Assembly (NCBI RefSeq): GCF_004342265.1
Contig: NZ_SMCS01000004.1
Location: 1 to 64,000 of the forward strand
DNA: 64,000 nucleotides
Source: Luteibacter rhizovicinus
Lineage (GTDB): Bacteria; Pseudomonadota; Gammaproteobacteria; Xanthomonadales; Rhodanobacteraceae
Direction of reading: 5' to 3'
The position numbers and the translations under genes were made by a program. Shown here piece by piece: positions 18,047 through 26,429 of the stretch. Position 1 is the first letter of the stretch. Each line of letters opens with the position of its first letter. Below the pieces are notes generated by a model that worked only from the letters and a program-made list of their open reading frames with translations, was not told the origin of the DNA and ran no database searches.

Positions 18047-18783
18047 CGATCGCCGGACGCGGCGCATGGCGTATCGCGTGGCCCTGTCTCGCGCTTGCGT
18101 TGTTGCTTATCGCACTGCCGCGGATGGGGCCGGTCTTCCATGCCTGGATGCCCGAACTGCGCGCGCCGGTTTATACGCGTACGAGTTTCGTTGCGTTGAC
18201 GGCCGCGCATATTGGCCTGGTCGGTATGGCTACGCTGATCGCGGTGGTGCTTGGACTGGGTATCGGGATTCTCGCGACGCGTCCGGCCACGCGGTCGCTG
18301 TTGCCGACGGTGCGCGCGGTCGCGGTGATCGGGCAGACGTTTCCGCCGGTGGCCGTTCTGGCGATCGCGGTGCCGCTGCTTGGCTTCGGTGCGGCGCCGA
18401 CGTTGCTCGCTTTATGTCTGTACGGAGTGCTCCCGGTACTGGGTCAGACGGTGGCGGGGATCGAGAATGTCTCGCGTCCCGCGCTGGATGCCGCCGACGG
18501 CATGGGCTACGGACGATGGCGGAAATTGTGGGAGGTCGAGCTGCCTCTGGCCGCTGGGCCGATCATGGCGGGTGTCAGGCTTTCGGCGATCGTCAGCGTC
18601 GGCACGGCGACCATCGGCTCGGCGGTCGGCGCATCGACGCTGGGCGCGCCGATTATCGAGGGACTGGTTTCCAACAACACCGCGTATGTCGTGCAGGGTG
18701 CGCTGCTTGTCGCCGCGCTGGCCATGTCGATCGATGCCGTGCTGGCATGGATCGAGCGGTACGTGCGCAGAGGGCTTGTGTAG
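18043..18783 (+). CDS. yehW: Osmoprotectant ABC transporter permease (YehW-like)
   Basis: A 246-aa permease with a typical BPD_transp_1 fold (TAAHIGLVGMATLIAVVLGLG; EAA-like DAADGMGYGRWRKLWEVELPLA). It is shorter than YehY, matching E. coli YehW. The GTG start overlaps the ATPase stop. Its TAG stop (18781-18783) lies inside a perfect 20-bp palindrome that also holds the stop of the convergent small gene. Confidence 0.87.
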   Translation: MTIAGRGAWRIAWPCLALALLLIALPRMGPVFHAWMPELRAPVYTRTSFVALTAAHIGLVGMATLIAVVLGLGIGILATRPATRSLLPTVRAVAVIGQTFPPVAVLAIAVPLLGFGAAPTLLALCLYGVLPVLGQTVAGIENVSRPALDAADGMGYGRWRKLWEVELPLAAGPIMAGVRLSAIVSVGTATIGSAVGASTLGAPIIEGLVSNNTAYVVQGALLVAALAMSIDAVLAWIERYVRRGLV

Positions 18784-18798
18784 GAGCGCGCTCCTACA
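18779..18798. repeat. Solo 20-bp palindrome carrying the stop codons of both convergent genes
   Basis: TGTAGGAGCGCGCTCCTACA is a perfect palindrome made of two outer tips of the REP family joined head to head. The TAG in its left arm ends yehW and the mirrored TAG in its right arm ends the minus-strand 58-aa gene. It can form a hairpin in both transcripts and may act as a bidirectional terminator, although no T-tract follows. Confidence 0.7.
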
Positions 18799-18970
18799 GC
18801 GGTGGGGCAGGCGACCCGTGCCGGCTTTTCCATGCCGCCAGCCGCTCGCGATAGCGCTCCATGGCCTCGTCGTAGACGTCGTAAACGCAGCGCACGCAGC
18901 CTTCGCCGCAGCACTCCTCCGCGTCGGGTTCCGGCGGCGGCTGGGGTTCGGGATCGTCGGTCGAAGTCAT
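18794..18970 (-). CDS. Small oxidoreductase-like domain protein (CC-x3-C-x2-C)
   Basis: A 58-aa protein read from ATG 18970 to TAG 18794. After a Pro/Glu-rich start (TDDPEPQPPPEPD) it carries EECCGEGCVRCVYDVYDEAMERY (residues 18-40; the four Cys are 20, 21, 25 and 28). This fits the oxidoreductase-like N-terminal family (PF09791), whose core is PP.PP..CC.sGC..CVwD.Y.eel. The four Cys probably bind a metal or a cluster; the biochemical role is unknown. It is convergent with the osmoprotectant operon and divergent from the GH18 gene. Confidence 0.75.
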   Translation of the reverse strand: MTSTDDPEPQPPPEPDAEECCGEGCVRCVYDVYDEAMERYRERLAAWKSRHGSPAPPL

Positions 18971-19026
18971 GGCGATATAGCTTACGTCCTGCGAAGATCG
19001 GTGGTTTCACCGGAAGGGGCTGGAAC

Positions 19027-20142
19027 ATGCGTCGTCGTTGGATTTACCTGCGCATTGTCGCGCTTTCGCTGGTTGCCGTGCTGCTTGCCGCATGCGCGAG
19101 CGCGCCGCCGCAACCGGCGGCTTCTTATCGCATCGTGGGCTATATCGCGCGTTTCGATGGGCTGGAAACGCTGGACGTGAGCCATATCGACACGTTGATT
19201 TTCGCCTTCGCCAAGGTGCAGGACGGCGCCGTCACGCTCGACGACGCGGCGCGCGCCAATCTGGCGAAAGTCGTCACCCTGAAGCGCCGGCAGCCACGGC
19301 TTGGCGTGGTGGTGTCCGTCGGTGGCTGGACCGCCGGCGGTTTCTCGGAGGCGGCGATGACGCCCGCGACGCGGCAGCGCTTTGCCGACAGTGCCGCGGC
19401 GCTGATCGTTGCGAACGGTGCCGATGGCCTGGACGTGGATTGGGAATACCCGGGGCATAACGAAGGCGGTATCGCGTCGAGTCCGCTCGATCGTCCGAAC
19501 TTCACCGAGCTGCTGCGCGCGGTACGTTCCAGCCTCGATCGTGCGGGTGGCGGAAAGCACTACACGCTCAGCATCGCGGCGGCGGACGGTCCCTTCGTCG
19601 ACGGTATCGACATTGCCGCGGTGAATCCGTTGCTGGACTGGTTCAACCTGATGACCTACGACTTCCACAACAGCATGACGCCTACCAGCGGACATCATTC
19701 CGGTCTGCATGCGTCGGCGCTTGCCGCAGCCGATTCGCGTACGACCGATCGCGCGGTACGTCAGTTCGAAGCCGCCGGTGTGCCGGCGCGCAAGCTGTTT
19801 GTCGGTGCGGCGTTCTATGGCCGCGAGTTCGCGGATGTGCGCGACGCGCATAACGGTCTGTACCAGACCTATGGCCACTATCAGGGCGAGCACGACTGGC
19901 CGGAACTGAAGCGCGACTTCATCGGCCGCAACGGGTACATCCGCTACTGGGATGCGGAGGCGAAAGCGCCGTACCTGTGGAACCCCACGACGCATCGGTT
20001 CGTCAGTTACGACGATCCGGAGTCGCTTGCCGCGAAGGCGGCCTATGTGAAGGCCGAGAAGCTGGGTGGGGTGATGTATTGGGAGCAGAGCCATGACGAG
20101 CATGGCGAGCTGGTGGATGCGATCTGGAATGGGCTGAAGTAA
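19027..20142 (+). CDS. Glycoside hydrolase family 18 lipoprotein (chitinase-like)
   Basis: A 371-aa GH18 protein. The N-terminus (RIVALSLVAVLLAACASAPP) has a lipobox LLAAC, so it should be lipidated and membrane-anchored. The catalytic motif DGLDVDWEYPG has Asp133, Asp136, Asp138 and the proton donor Glu140, all intact. SVGGW and YDFHN motifs and the terminal YWEQSHD strand complete a (beta/alpha)8 barrel. It should cleave beta-1,4 GlcNAc polymers (chitin or peptidoglycan-like glycans) with substrate assistance. The start is set at 19027 because the AAGGGG ribosome-binding site and the lipoprotein signal follow each other there. Confidence 0.87.
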   Translation: MRRRWIYLRIVALSLVAVLLAACASAPPQPAASYRIVGYIARFDGLETLDVSHIDTLIFAFAKVQDGAVTLDDAARANLAKVVTLKRRQPRLGVVVSVGGWTAGGFSEAAMTPATRQRFADSAAALIVANGADGLDVDWEYPGHNEGGIASSPLDRPNFTELLRAVRSSLDRAGGGKHYTLSIAAADGPFVDGIDIAAVNPLLDWFNLMTYDFHNSMTPTSGHHSGLHASALAAADSRTTDRAVRQFEAAGVPARKLFVGAAFYGREFADVRDAHNGLYQTYGHYQGEHDWPELKRDFIGRNGYIRYWDAEAKAPYLWNPTTHRFVSYDDPESLAAKAAYVKAEKLGGVMYWEQSHDEHGELVDAIWNGLK

Positions 20143-20160
20143 TCAGCCGTTCCGCGTCGC

Positions 20161-20206
20161 CGCTTCGTTGGCCTTCGCCCGCAAGCGGGCGAAGGCCAAC
20201 GAAGCG
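20161..20206. repeat. 46-bp near-perfect palindrome, joined inner arms of the REP doublet
   Basis: Two 22-bp perfect arms (20161-20182 and 20185-20206) surround AA. The arms contain GTTGGCCTTCGCCCGC, the inner arm of the 139-bp element, but the outer GGAGC tips and core are absent. It lies between the convergent GH18 and M13 genes and probably works as a bidirectional hairpin terminator. Confidence 0.75.
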
Positions 20207-20237
20207 ATGAAGCCGAACGCTTCATCGCCCCGACGAC

Positions 20238-22301
20238 TTACCAGATCTTCACCCGCTGCTTCGGATCGAGATAAAGCTTCTGCCCGGCCTTGGGCGAAAA
20301 TGCCTCATACCACGCATCGATATTGCGCACGGTCTGGGCGCGGAAGCGACCCGGCGCATGCCCATCGCCGATGATCTGCGCACGGAGCGCCGCGTCGCGG
20401 GTCTTCGAACGCCAGGACTGCGCGAAGGCCAGGAAGAAGCGCTGGTCGCCGCTCAGGCCGTCGATCACCGGCGCTTCCTTGCCGCCCAGCGACTTGCGAT
20501 AGGCCGCATAAGCGATGGCCAGGCCCGATACGTCCGCGATGTTCTCGCCCAGCGTCTGCTGGCCGTTGACGTGCAGACCCGGCAGGGCTTCGTACTGGTT
20601 GTACTGCTCGACCAGACGCTGCCCCGCGGCCTTGAAATGCTGCTGATCGGCGTCGGTCCACCAGTTGGCCAGACGGCCCTGGGCATCGAATTCGGCACCC
20701 GTGTTGTCGAAGCTGTGGCTGATCTCGTGACCGATGACGGCGCCGATCGATCCGTAGTTCGCGGCGGCATCGGCCTTCGGGTCGAAGAACGGCGCTTCGA
20801 GAATGGCCGCCGGGAAGTTCAGCGCGTTCTGTAGCGGCAGGTTCACCGCGTTGACCGTCTGCGGCGTCATCCACCATTCGTTGCGATCCACCGGCTGGCC
20901 GAGCTTGGCGACCTGGTGGTGGTATTCGAATGCCTCGGCGCGCAGGTGATTGCCGAGTGCGTCGTCCGGACGGATATCCAGTGAACCGTAATCGCGCCAC
21001 GTATCGGGATAGCCCACACCGACCTTGACGGTCGCGATCTTGGCCTTGGCCTTCTGCTTGGTCGCGGGAGTCATCCAGTCGATCGTGTCGACGCGGTCAT
21101 CGAACGCTTTGAGGATGTTGTCCACCATCGTCTGGACTTCCGCGCGGGACGATGCCGGGAAGTACTTCTTGACGTAGATCTGGCCTACCGCGTCGCCGAG
21201 GTCGTTATTGGTGCGGGCAAGACCGCGCTTCCAGCGATCGCGTTGCTTCGGCGTGCCTTGCAGCGTGTGGCCGAAGAAGTCGAACGAAAGATCGTCGTAA
21301 GCCTTGGGCAGCAGTCCGGCGTTTTCGCTGATCGCGTGGAAACGCAGGTAAGCCTTCCAGGTGGCGACTGGCTCGCTGGCGACGAGGGCGGAAAGCTTGG
21401 TCACCGTGTCCGGCTGCCAGACGATGAAGGTTTTCTGGGTATCGAGGCCAGCGGCCTTGAAGTAAGCGGACCAGTCGATGCCGGGGGCCTTCGTGGCGAA
21501 TGCGCCAATCGGCCACGGGTTGTTCGCCTTATGGATGTCCTCGCTTTCGACGATGCTCTGCTGTGCTTTAGCGATCTTCGTTTCCAGCGCGAAGATGTCG
21601 CGTGCCTTGCCTTCCGGGTCGGGCGTGCCGGCCTGCTTCAGGATCGCGACGATATAGGCCTGGTACTTCTCGCGCGCCGCGACCATGTCCTTGCCGCTTT
21701 CGAGGTAGTAGTCGCGATTGGGCATGCCGAGGCCGCCCTGCAGCAGGTAGGGCAGGTTGTGCGACGGGTCTTCCAGGCCCTGCGCGACGAACAGGCCGAA
21801 CAGATGATCGGTGTGCAGGTTGGTGGCGTTGATCGGATCGACGTCGGCGCGCAACTGGCCGCCGAGTACGCGCGAGAGGTCGGCCGGCGTGCCGATGGCA
21901 TCGATGGCGCCCAGCTCCGCGGACAGCGGCTTCAGGCCGGCCTTCTCGATGGTGGCGTCGTCCATGAAGGCCTTGTAGTAGTCGGCGATCAGTCGTGCCT
22001 GGCTGCCCTTGGCCGGATTGCCTTCGCCCGCGGCTTTCACCAGTTCGGCGTTGCGCTTCTCGGCCTTCTCGAACACCTGCAGAAAGATGCCGGTGCTGGA
22101 GCGGTCGGCGGGGATGACCGCCGTTTTCTGCCAGTGGCCGTTGGCGTAGCCGTCGAAGTCGTCGCCGGGCTGGACGGCGCGGTCGATACCGGCCAGATCG
22201 ACGCCGCCGGGCTCGGGAGCCGGCGAGGGCGCGGGACTGGCCGCGAGGGCGGACGCGCCGCAGGCGACGGCGGTAGCGAAGATCCAGCGATAACGGGCCA
22301 T
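20238..22301 (-). CDS. pepO: M13 family zinc metallopeptidase (PepO/neprilysin type)
   Basis: A 687-aa secreted endopeptidase. The N-terminus ending CGASALAASPAPSP is a signal peptide, so it is periplasmic or outer-membrane associated. The Peptidase_M13_N domain begins at GDDFDGYANGHWQ. The catalytic domain carries VIGHEISHSFD (HExxH, first His about 525), the third zinc ligand in GENIADVSGL, and the end motif FSPKAGQKLYLDPKQRVKIW. All catalytic residues are present. These enzymes degrade oligopeptides; the physiological substrate is unknown. The ATG has AAGGTGCGC upstream. Confidence 0.9.
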   Translation of the reverse strand: MARYRWIFATAVACGASALAASPAPSPAPEPGGVDLAGIDRAVQPGDDFDGYANGHWQKTAVIPADRSSTGIFLQVFEKAEKRNAELVKAAGEGNPAKGSQARLIADYYKAFMDDATIEKAGLKPLSAELGAIDAIGTPADLSRVLGGQLRADVDPINATNLHTDHLFGLFVAQGLEDPSHNLPYLLQGGLGMPNRDYYLESGKDMVAAREKYQAYIVAILKQAGTPDPEGKARDIFALETKIAKAQQSIVESEDIHKANNPWPIGAFATKAPGIDWSAYFKAAGLDTQKTFIVWQPDTVTKLSALVASEPVATWKAYLRFHAISENAGLLPKAYDDLSFDFFGHTLQGTPKQRDRWKRGLARTNNDLGDAVGQIYVKKYFPASSRAEVQTMVDNILKAFDDRVDTIDWMTPATKQKAKAKIATVKVGVGYPDTWRDYGSLDIRPDDALGNHLRAEAFEYHHQVAKLGQPVDRNEWWMTPQTVNAVNLPLQNALNFPAAILEAPFFDPKADAAANYGSIGAVIGHEISHSFDNTGAEFDAQGRLANWWTDADQQHFKAAGQRLVEQYNQYEALPGLHVNGQQTLGENIADVSGLAIAYAAYRKSLGGKEAPVIDGLSGDQRFFLAFAQSWRSKTRDAALRAQIIGDGHAPGRFRAQTVRNIDAWYEAFSPKAGQKLYLDPKQRVKIW

Positions 22302-22570
22302 GGGCGCGCACCTTCTTAAAGGACGGATTGGGCGCCCACGATAGTCCCCGCCGGGGCCGTTGTGACTATGACCAATGGCCCAGAAGCGATTTTCGGCACG
22401 ATTTTTCTGAAAAACGCGCCATTAACCCCGTCGCGCCGCCCGTTGGCGAGCTGTTGTGCAGTAATGACCATCCGGCGCCCATCCCGCGCCGGAAGGGGGC
22501 CGGCCACGGGTCGCCCGGGCCGGCTTCCGCGTCAAATCTCACTAAGCAGATAACAGACCTGGAGATCTAT

Positions 22571-23347
22571 ATGAACGCTCGTTTCGAACTTACCGGCCCC
22601 CTGATGGACATTTCAAGCTATCCCATCTGGGCACAGGATATGGTGTCGTCCTGTTCGGATGCGCGGCACGGCATCGTGGAACACGAGATGTGGGACGCCA
22701 TGCGCGCCGCTCGTCTCGACCCGGTATCGACCCGCAACTTCATGGTGGGCGTGTGGCCCGTCATCGAACGTTTTCCCGCCTATATGTCGCATAGTCTGCT
22801 GAAAACCCGTTATGGCCGCAGTCAGGGCGATGACATGGCCCGCCGCTGGCTGGTCCGTAATATCCGCGTCGAGCAGAACCACGCCGATTACTGGCTCAAC
22901 TGGGCCGAAGGCGCGGGCGTCGCGCGCGAGGAAGTGCTCAATGGAGTGGCACCGACGGGGTCCCAGGCGCTGGCCAGCTGGTGCGAGGAGGTCAGCAGCC
23001 GCGACTCGCTGGCTGCGAGCATCGCCGCGACCAACTATGCCGTGGAAGGGGCGACCGGGGACTGGTCCCAGCTGATCTGGGAAAGCAAGGCCTACGCCGA
23101 AAGTTTGCCGATTATCGGCCGTAAAGCCAGCCTGCGGTGGCTACAGTTACATGCAGCTTATGACGATACCCATCCGTGGGAGGCTCTGGAAATCGTCTGC
23201 GCGTTGCTTGGAAACAATCCGCCGATCGACGAAGTGGAGCACATTCAGGAGTGCGTCCGCCGCAGTTACGTCAGTATGAGCATTACCCTCGACAGGTGCA
23301 TGGACGCAGCGGCAACGTTCGACAATATGAACGAAGTTGCGGCATAA
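22571..23347 (+). CDS. Haem-oxygenase-like di-iron protein (TenA/PqqC/CADD-like fold)
   Basis: A 258-aa helical protein. VEQNHADYWLNWAEG gives Glu101-x2-His104, NYAVEGATGDWS gives Glu159, and LHAAYDDTHPWEAL gives His194, Asp198 and His201. This pattern fits the metal-binding set of haem-oxygenase-like di-iron oxidases and CADD/TenA-like proteins rather than thiaminase TenA, which uses a Cys. The reaction is unknown; relatives perform oxidative cleavage or N-oxygenation. GGAG precedes the ATG by about 8 nt. A longer frame exists upstream but has no supporting ribosome-binding site. It is a single-gene unit between M13 and a GGDEF/EAL gene. Confidence 0.7.
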   Translation: MNARFELTGPLMDISSYPIWAQDMVSSCSDARHGIVEHEMWDAMRAARLDPVSTRNFMVGVWPVIERFPAYMSHSLLKTRYGRSQGDDMARRWLVRNIRVEQNHADYWLNWAEGAGVAREEVLNGVAPTGSQALASWCEEVSSRDSLAASIAATNYAVEGATGDWSQLIWESKAYAESLPIIGRKASLRWLQLHAAYDDTHPWEALEIVCALLGNNPPIDEVEHIQECVRRSYVSMSITLDRCMDAAATFDNMNEVAA

Positions 23348-23410
23348 CGGGGCGTCGCCGTAGCAAAGTGGCGCATTATTGACGTGAGCTTTGGTTGAAC
23401 GAGGGCCGCG

Positions 23411-26152
23411 ATGCGCAGAACCCATGCTGGCATGCAACAGCCTCTGTTGCGGCGCCTGAGGCCCCTGGCCTATGCGCTCGTGGCCGTCGTTGCCCTGATT
23501 CTCCTGCTCACGTGGGGAGCTTTGCAGACTCAGGTCATTCTCGCCGGTTTTCTCAACGGCGAGAGTGTCTGGGCCAAGGCGCAGAAGCAGGCTGTGATCG
23601 ATCTGGACGATTACGCTTCCACCGGGGACGCGGTGCATCTCCAGGGCTTCCACACCAATTACTCCATTCTGATAGCCGACCGTTGGGCGCGCGACGCCAT
23701 CGCCGCCGGCAATTTCGACCAGAAGGAAGTAGAAGATTCCTTCGCGCGGGGCGATGTCATCCCCGTGGCTATTCCCGGCATGGTGTTCATGTTCGAACAC
23801 TTTTCCAGTCTTCCTTACATGAAGGAAGCCAATGTCGCGTGGCGTTCCGTCGACGGCAGTCTGGAAGAACTGAACCAGATCGCCGACCGGCTTCAGCACG
23901 ACTATGCGAAGGGGACGCCGCCGCCAGCGGATATTCGCGCCGTACGCGCGAGGATCTCCGCGCTCAACCGTTATATCGAACCGCGAGCGAAGCTGTTTTC
24001 CCTGCAGATCGCCAATGGCGCCGTATGGCTGGGACAGGTGTTGTTCTTCGCCGTCCTTGGCGTGGCCGCGCTGGCATCGTTGCTGTGGCTGCGCATGGCC
24101 GGACGAATTCTTTCCAGCATTCGCGGTACGGAAGAGCGTTACAGCCTGCTCTTCGACAGTGCGGCGGACGCGATCTTCATCGCGGACGAGGCCACGGGGC
24201 GCATTCTCGACGTCAATCAGCGCGCCGCATCGTGGATCGGCTGCACCCGTGCGGAATTATTGGGGATCGACCTCGGCAGTCTGTTCGCCGAAGGATCGCC
24301 GCAATCGGGCGTCGGCTCGCTGCGCATGCCCGAGGGCGGCACACTACCCGTGGAAACGCAGAGCAGTCTGGTCGTATGGGGCGATCGTCGCGTCTGTCAG
24401 GCGATCGTGCGCGATATCTCCGAGCGCGTGGCGATCGAACAGGAACGCCGCATCGCCGCCGAGGCTTTGGCGAGCATCGCCGAGGGCGTCATCATCGCCG
24501 ACGCCGACCGTCGTGTGACGACCGCCAACGAGGCCCATACACGTCTGACCGGCATCCCGGCCGAGGCGCTCCGGCATACGCGTTTCGATGCCACGCGCAC
24601 GCTACCCGATGGACGTCCGTTGCCGCAGATCATCTGGGACGATGTCGCCGAAGGCGCGAACTGGGTAGGCGAAGTGGAAAGCCGTCGTTCCGACGGTACG
24701 ACTTATCCGGAAATGCTCAGCATCAGCGCCATCCGCGATGGCATGGGGCGGCCGCAACACTACGTCGCCGTGTTCACCGACGTCACCGCACGCAAGGCGG
24801 ACCGGCAACGTCTGCAACACCTGGCGACACACGATCCGCTGACCGGTCTGGTTACCCGGTCGGAATTCGAGCGTCTGTGCAGCGAAGCGATAACGCGCGC
24901 CACGCACAGCCGGGGCGCGATCGCCGTGATGTTCGTCGACCTCGATGCCTTTAAGGTCGTCAACGACAGTTATAGCCATGCGATCGGCGATACGTTGCTG
25001 GTCCGCGTGGCCGACCGCATCCGTGCGCAGCTGGCGCGCAAGGATGTCGCGGGACGTATCGGCGGCGACGAGTTCACCATCCTGCTTCCCGATCTGCGTT
25101 CCCGCGAGGAAGCGTCGGAGGTGGCGCAGGCATTGCTGGGTGCGCTGGCCCGTCCGTTCGATCTGGGCGACTACGAAATTTTCCTCAGCGCGAGCATCGG
25201 CATCGCGGGTTTTCCGCTGGATGGTGGCGATCCCGTAACGCTGATCGCGAACGCCGACGCGGCGATGTATACGGCCAAGTCCGAAGAGCGCAACGCGCTC
25301 AGGTTCTACACGCCGAAGATGCATGCCGATGCCCGCAGGCGTTTGCAACTGGCGGCGGATCTTCGCCAGGCGCTGGTACGCAACGAGTTCCATCTGGTGT
25401 ATCAACCCAGCGTCGAGCTGCGCACCGGCCGGATCGTCGCCGTCGAGGCGCTGATCCGCTGGAAACATCCCGATCGCGGCAACGTGACGCCGGACGAGTT
25501 CATTCCTATCGCCGAAAGTCTCGGGCTGATCCGGCTGATCGACCGCTGGGTACTGGAAACCGCCTGCGCGCAGGTATGCCGTTGGGACGAAGCCCATCTG
25601 CCGCCCATCCGCATCGCGGTGAATGTCTCGGCGGGGTCGCTGGGTCATCCCGATTTCGTTGCCGGCATCAGTGCGGTGCTTACGTCTACCGGTTTGCCGG
25701 CCAAACGTTTGCTGCTGGAAATTACCGAAAGCGCGATTCTTCACCTGGGCGAAGACACGCAGCGCACGATGCTCGCGTTGCATGGACTGGGTATCGGTGT
25801 CGCGATCGACGATTTCGGTACGGGTTATTCGTCGCTGGCGTATCTGAAGCTGCCTTCCGTCAAATTCCTGAAGATCGACCGTTCGTTCATTACCGGATTG
25901 CCCAATAGTTCCAACGACGCCGCCATCACCGAAGCGATGGTGGCCATCGCGCGCAGCCTCGATCTGAACACCATTGCCGAAGGTATCGAAACCGAGGGAC
26001 AGCATGAATTCCTGCTGCGCGCGGGATGCGCCGAGGGACAGGGGTTCCTCTATTCGCGCCCGCTGCCCACGGAAGAGATCGAGCGGCTGCTCGCGCCGAA
26101 TGCGAAACAGCCGGCGAAGAAACTGACGCTGGTGCCGCCGAAGAGGGCGTGA
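23411..26152 (+). CDS. Membrane PAS-GGDEF-EAL cyclic-di-GMP enzyme
   Basis: A 913-aa protein with an N-terminal helix (about 19-38), a periplasmic loop of about 170 residues, a second helix (about 207-230), two PAS regions (about 237-345 and 350-460), GGDEF and EAL. The GGDEF active site is intact (RIGGDEF near 553-557), and so is EAL (VEALIRWKH with Glu679, DDFGTGYSSL, AEGIET, QGFLYSRPL). It could therefore make and degrade c-di-GMP, with PAS or periplasmic input setting the balance. GAGGG precedes the ATG. Downstream lies a palindromic repeat. The periplasmic loop matches no domain I recognise. Confidence 0.9.
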   Translation: MRRTHAGMQQPLLRRLRPLAYALVAVVALILLLTWGALQTQVILAGFLNGESVWAKAQKQAVIDLDDYASTGDAVHLQGFHTNYSILIADRWARDAIAAGNFDQKEVEDSFARGDVIPVAIPGMVFMFEHFSSLPYMKEANVAWRSVDGSLEELNQIADRLQHDYAKGTPPPADIRAVRARISALNRYIEPRAKLFSLQIANGAVWLGQVLFFAVLGVAALASLLWLRMAGRILSSIRGTEERYSLLFDSAADAIFIADEATGRILDVNQRAASWIGCTRAELLGIDLGSLFAEGSPQSGVGSLRMPEGGTLPVETQSSLVVWGDRRVCQAIVRDISERVAIEQERRIAAEALASIAEGVIIADADRRVTTANEAHTRLTGIPAEALRHTRFDATRTLPDGRPLPQIIWDDVAEGANWVGEVESRRSDGTTYPEMLSISAIRDGMGRPQHYVAVFTDVTARKADRQRLQHLATHDPLTGLVTRSEFERLCSEAITRATHSRGAIAVMFVDLDAFKVVNDSYSHAIGDTLLVRVADRIRAQLARKDVAGRIGGDEFTILLPDLRSREEASEVAQALLGALARPFDLGDYEIFLSASIGIAGFPLDGGDPVTLIANADAAMYTAKSEERNALRFYTPKMHADARRRLQLAADLRQALVRNEFHLVYQPSVELRTGRIVAVEALIRWKHPDRGNVTPDEFIPIAESLGLIRLIDRWVLETACAQVCRWDEAHLPPIRIAVNVSAGSLGHPDFVAGISAVLTSTGLPAKRLLLEITESAILHLGEDTQRTMLALHGLGIGVAIDDFGTGYSSLAYLKLPSVKFLKIDRSFITGLPNSSNDAAITEAMVAIARSLDLNTIAEGIETEGQHEFLLRAGCAEGQGFLYSRPLPTEEIERLLAPNAKQPAKKLTLVPPKRA

Positions 26153-26185
26153 GGCCCTCTCGGTTCCCGTGGAACTCAACAACTC

Positions 26186-26325
26186 CTGTGGGAGCGCGCC
26201 CGCGCGCGAAAGCCAACGGAGCGAGGATGCCGTGGGTGGTATCCGCAGCCAGGACGGCGGGCTCGCGATGTGAGCGCGGACCTTCCTCGCTCCGTTGGCT
26301 TTCGCGCGCAGGCGCGCTCCCGCAG
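26186..26325. repeat. 140-bp palindromic repeat (REP doublet), copy B
   Basis: Arms run from CTGTGGGAGCGCGCCCGCGCGC to the mirrored GCGCGCTCCCGCAG, with inner arms CGAAAGCCAACGGAGCG and CGCTCCGTTGGCTTTCG. The core GATGCCGTGGGTGGTATCCG is alignable to copy A. It has the CGCGC tip variant, like the 8894 copy. It lies between the GGDEF/EAL gene and the HAD gene. Confidence 0.82.
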
Positions 26326-26429
26326 AAATCGGAAATCGGAATTTGGGGACCTTGTGGGCGGAATGAACAAGCCTGTCGCAAGCCCGGGCGTTAGAATAGT
26401 CGGCAGTCACCCATCGTCAGGCCCCCACC

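Noticed and set aside
22328-22570. Upstream extension of the haem-oxygenase-like protein
   Set aside because: No ribosome-binding site and basic, Pro-rich composition; GGAG with correct spacing precedes 22571.
24602-26410. 602-residue antisense frame over the GGDEF/EAL gene, running into the REP copy
   Set aside because: Its N-terminus is translated palindromic repeat and the rest is a shadow of the EAL domain.
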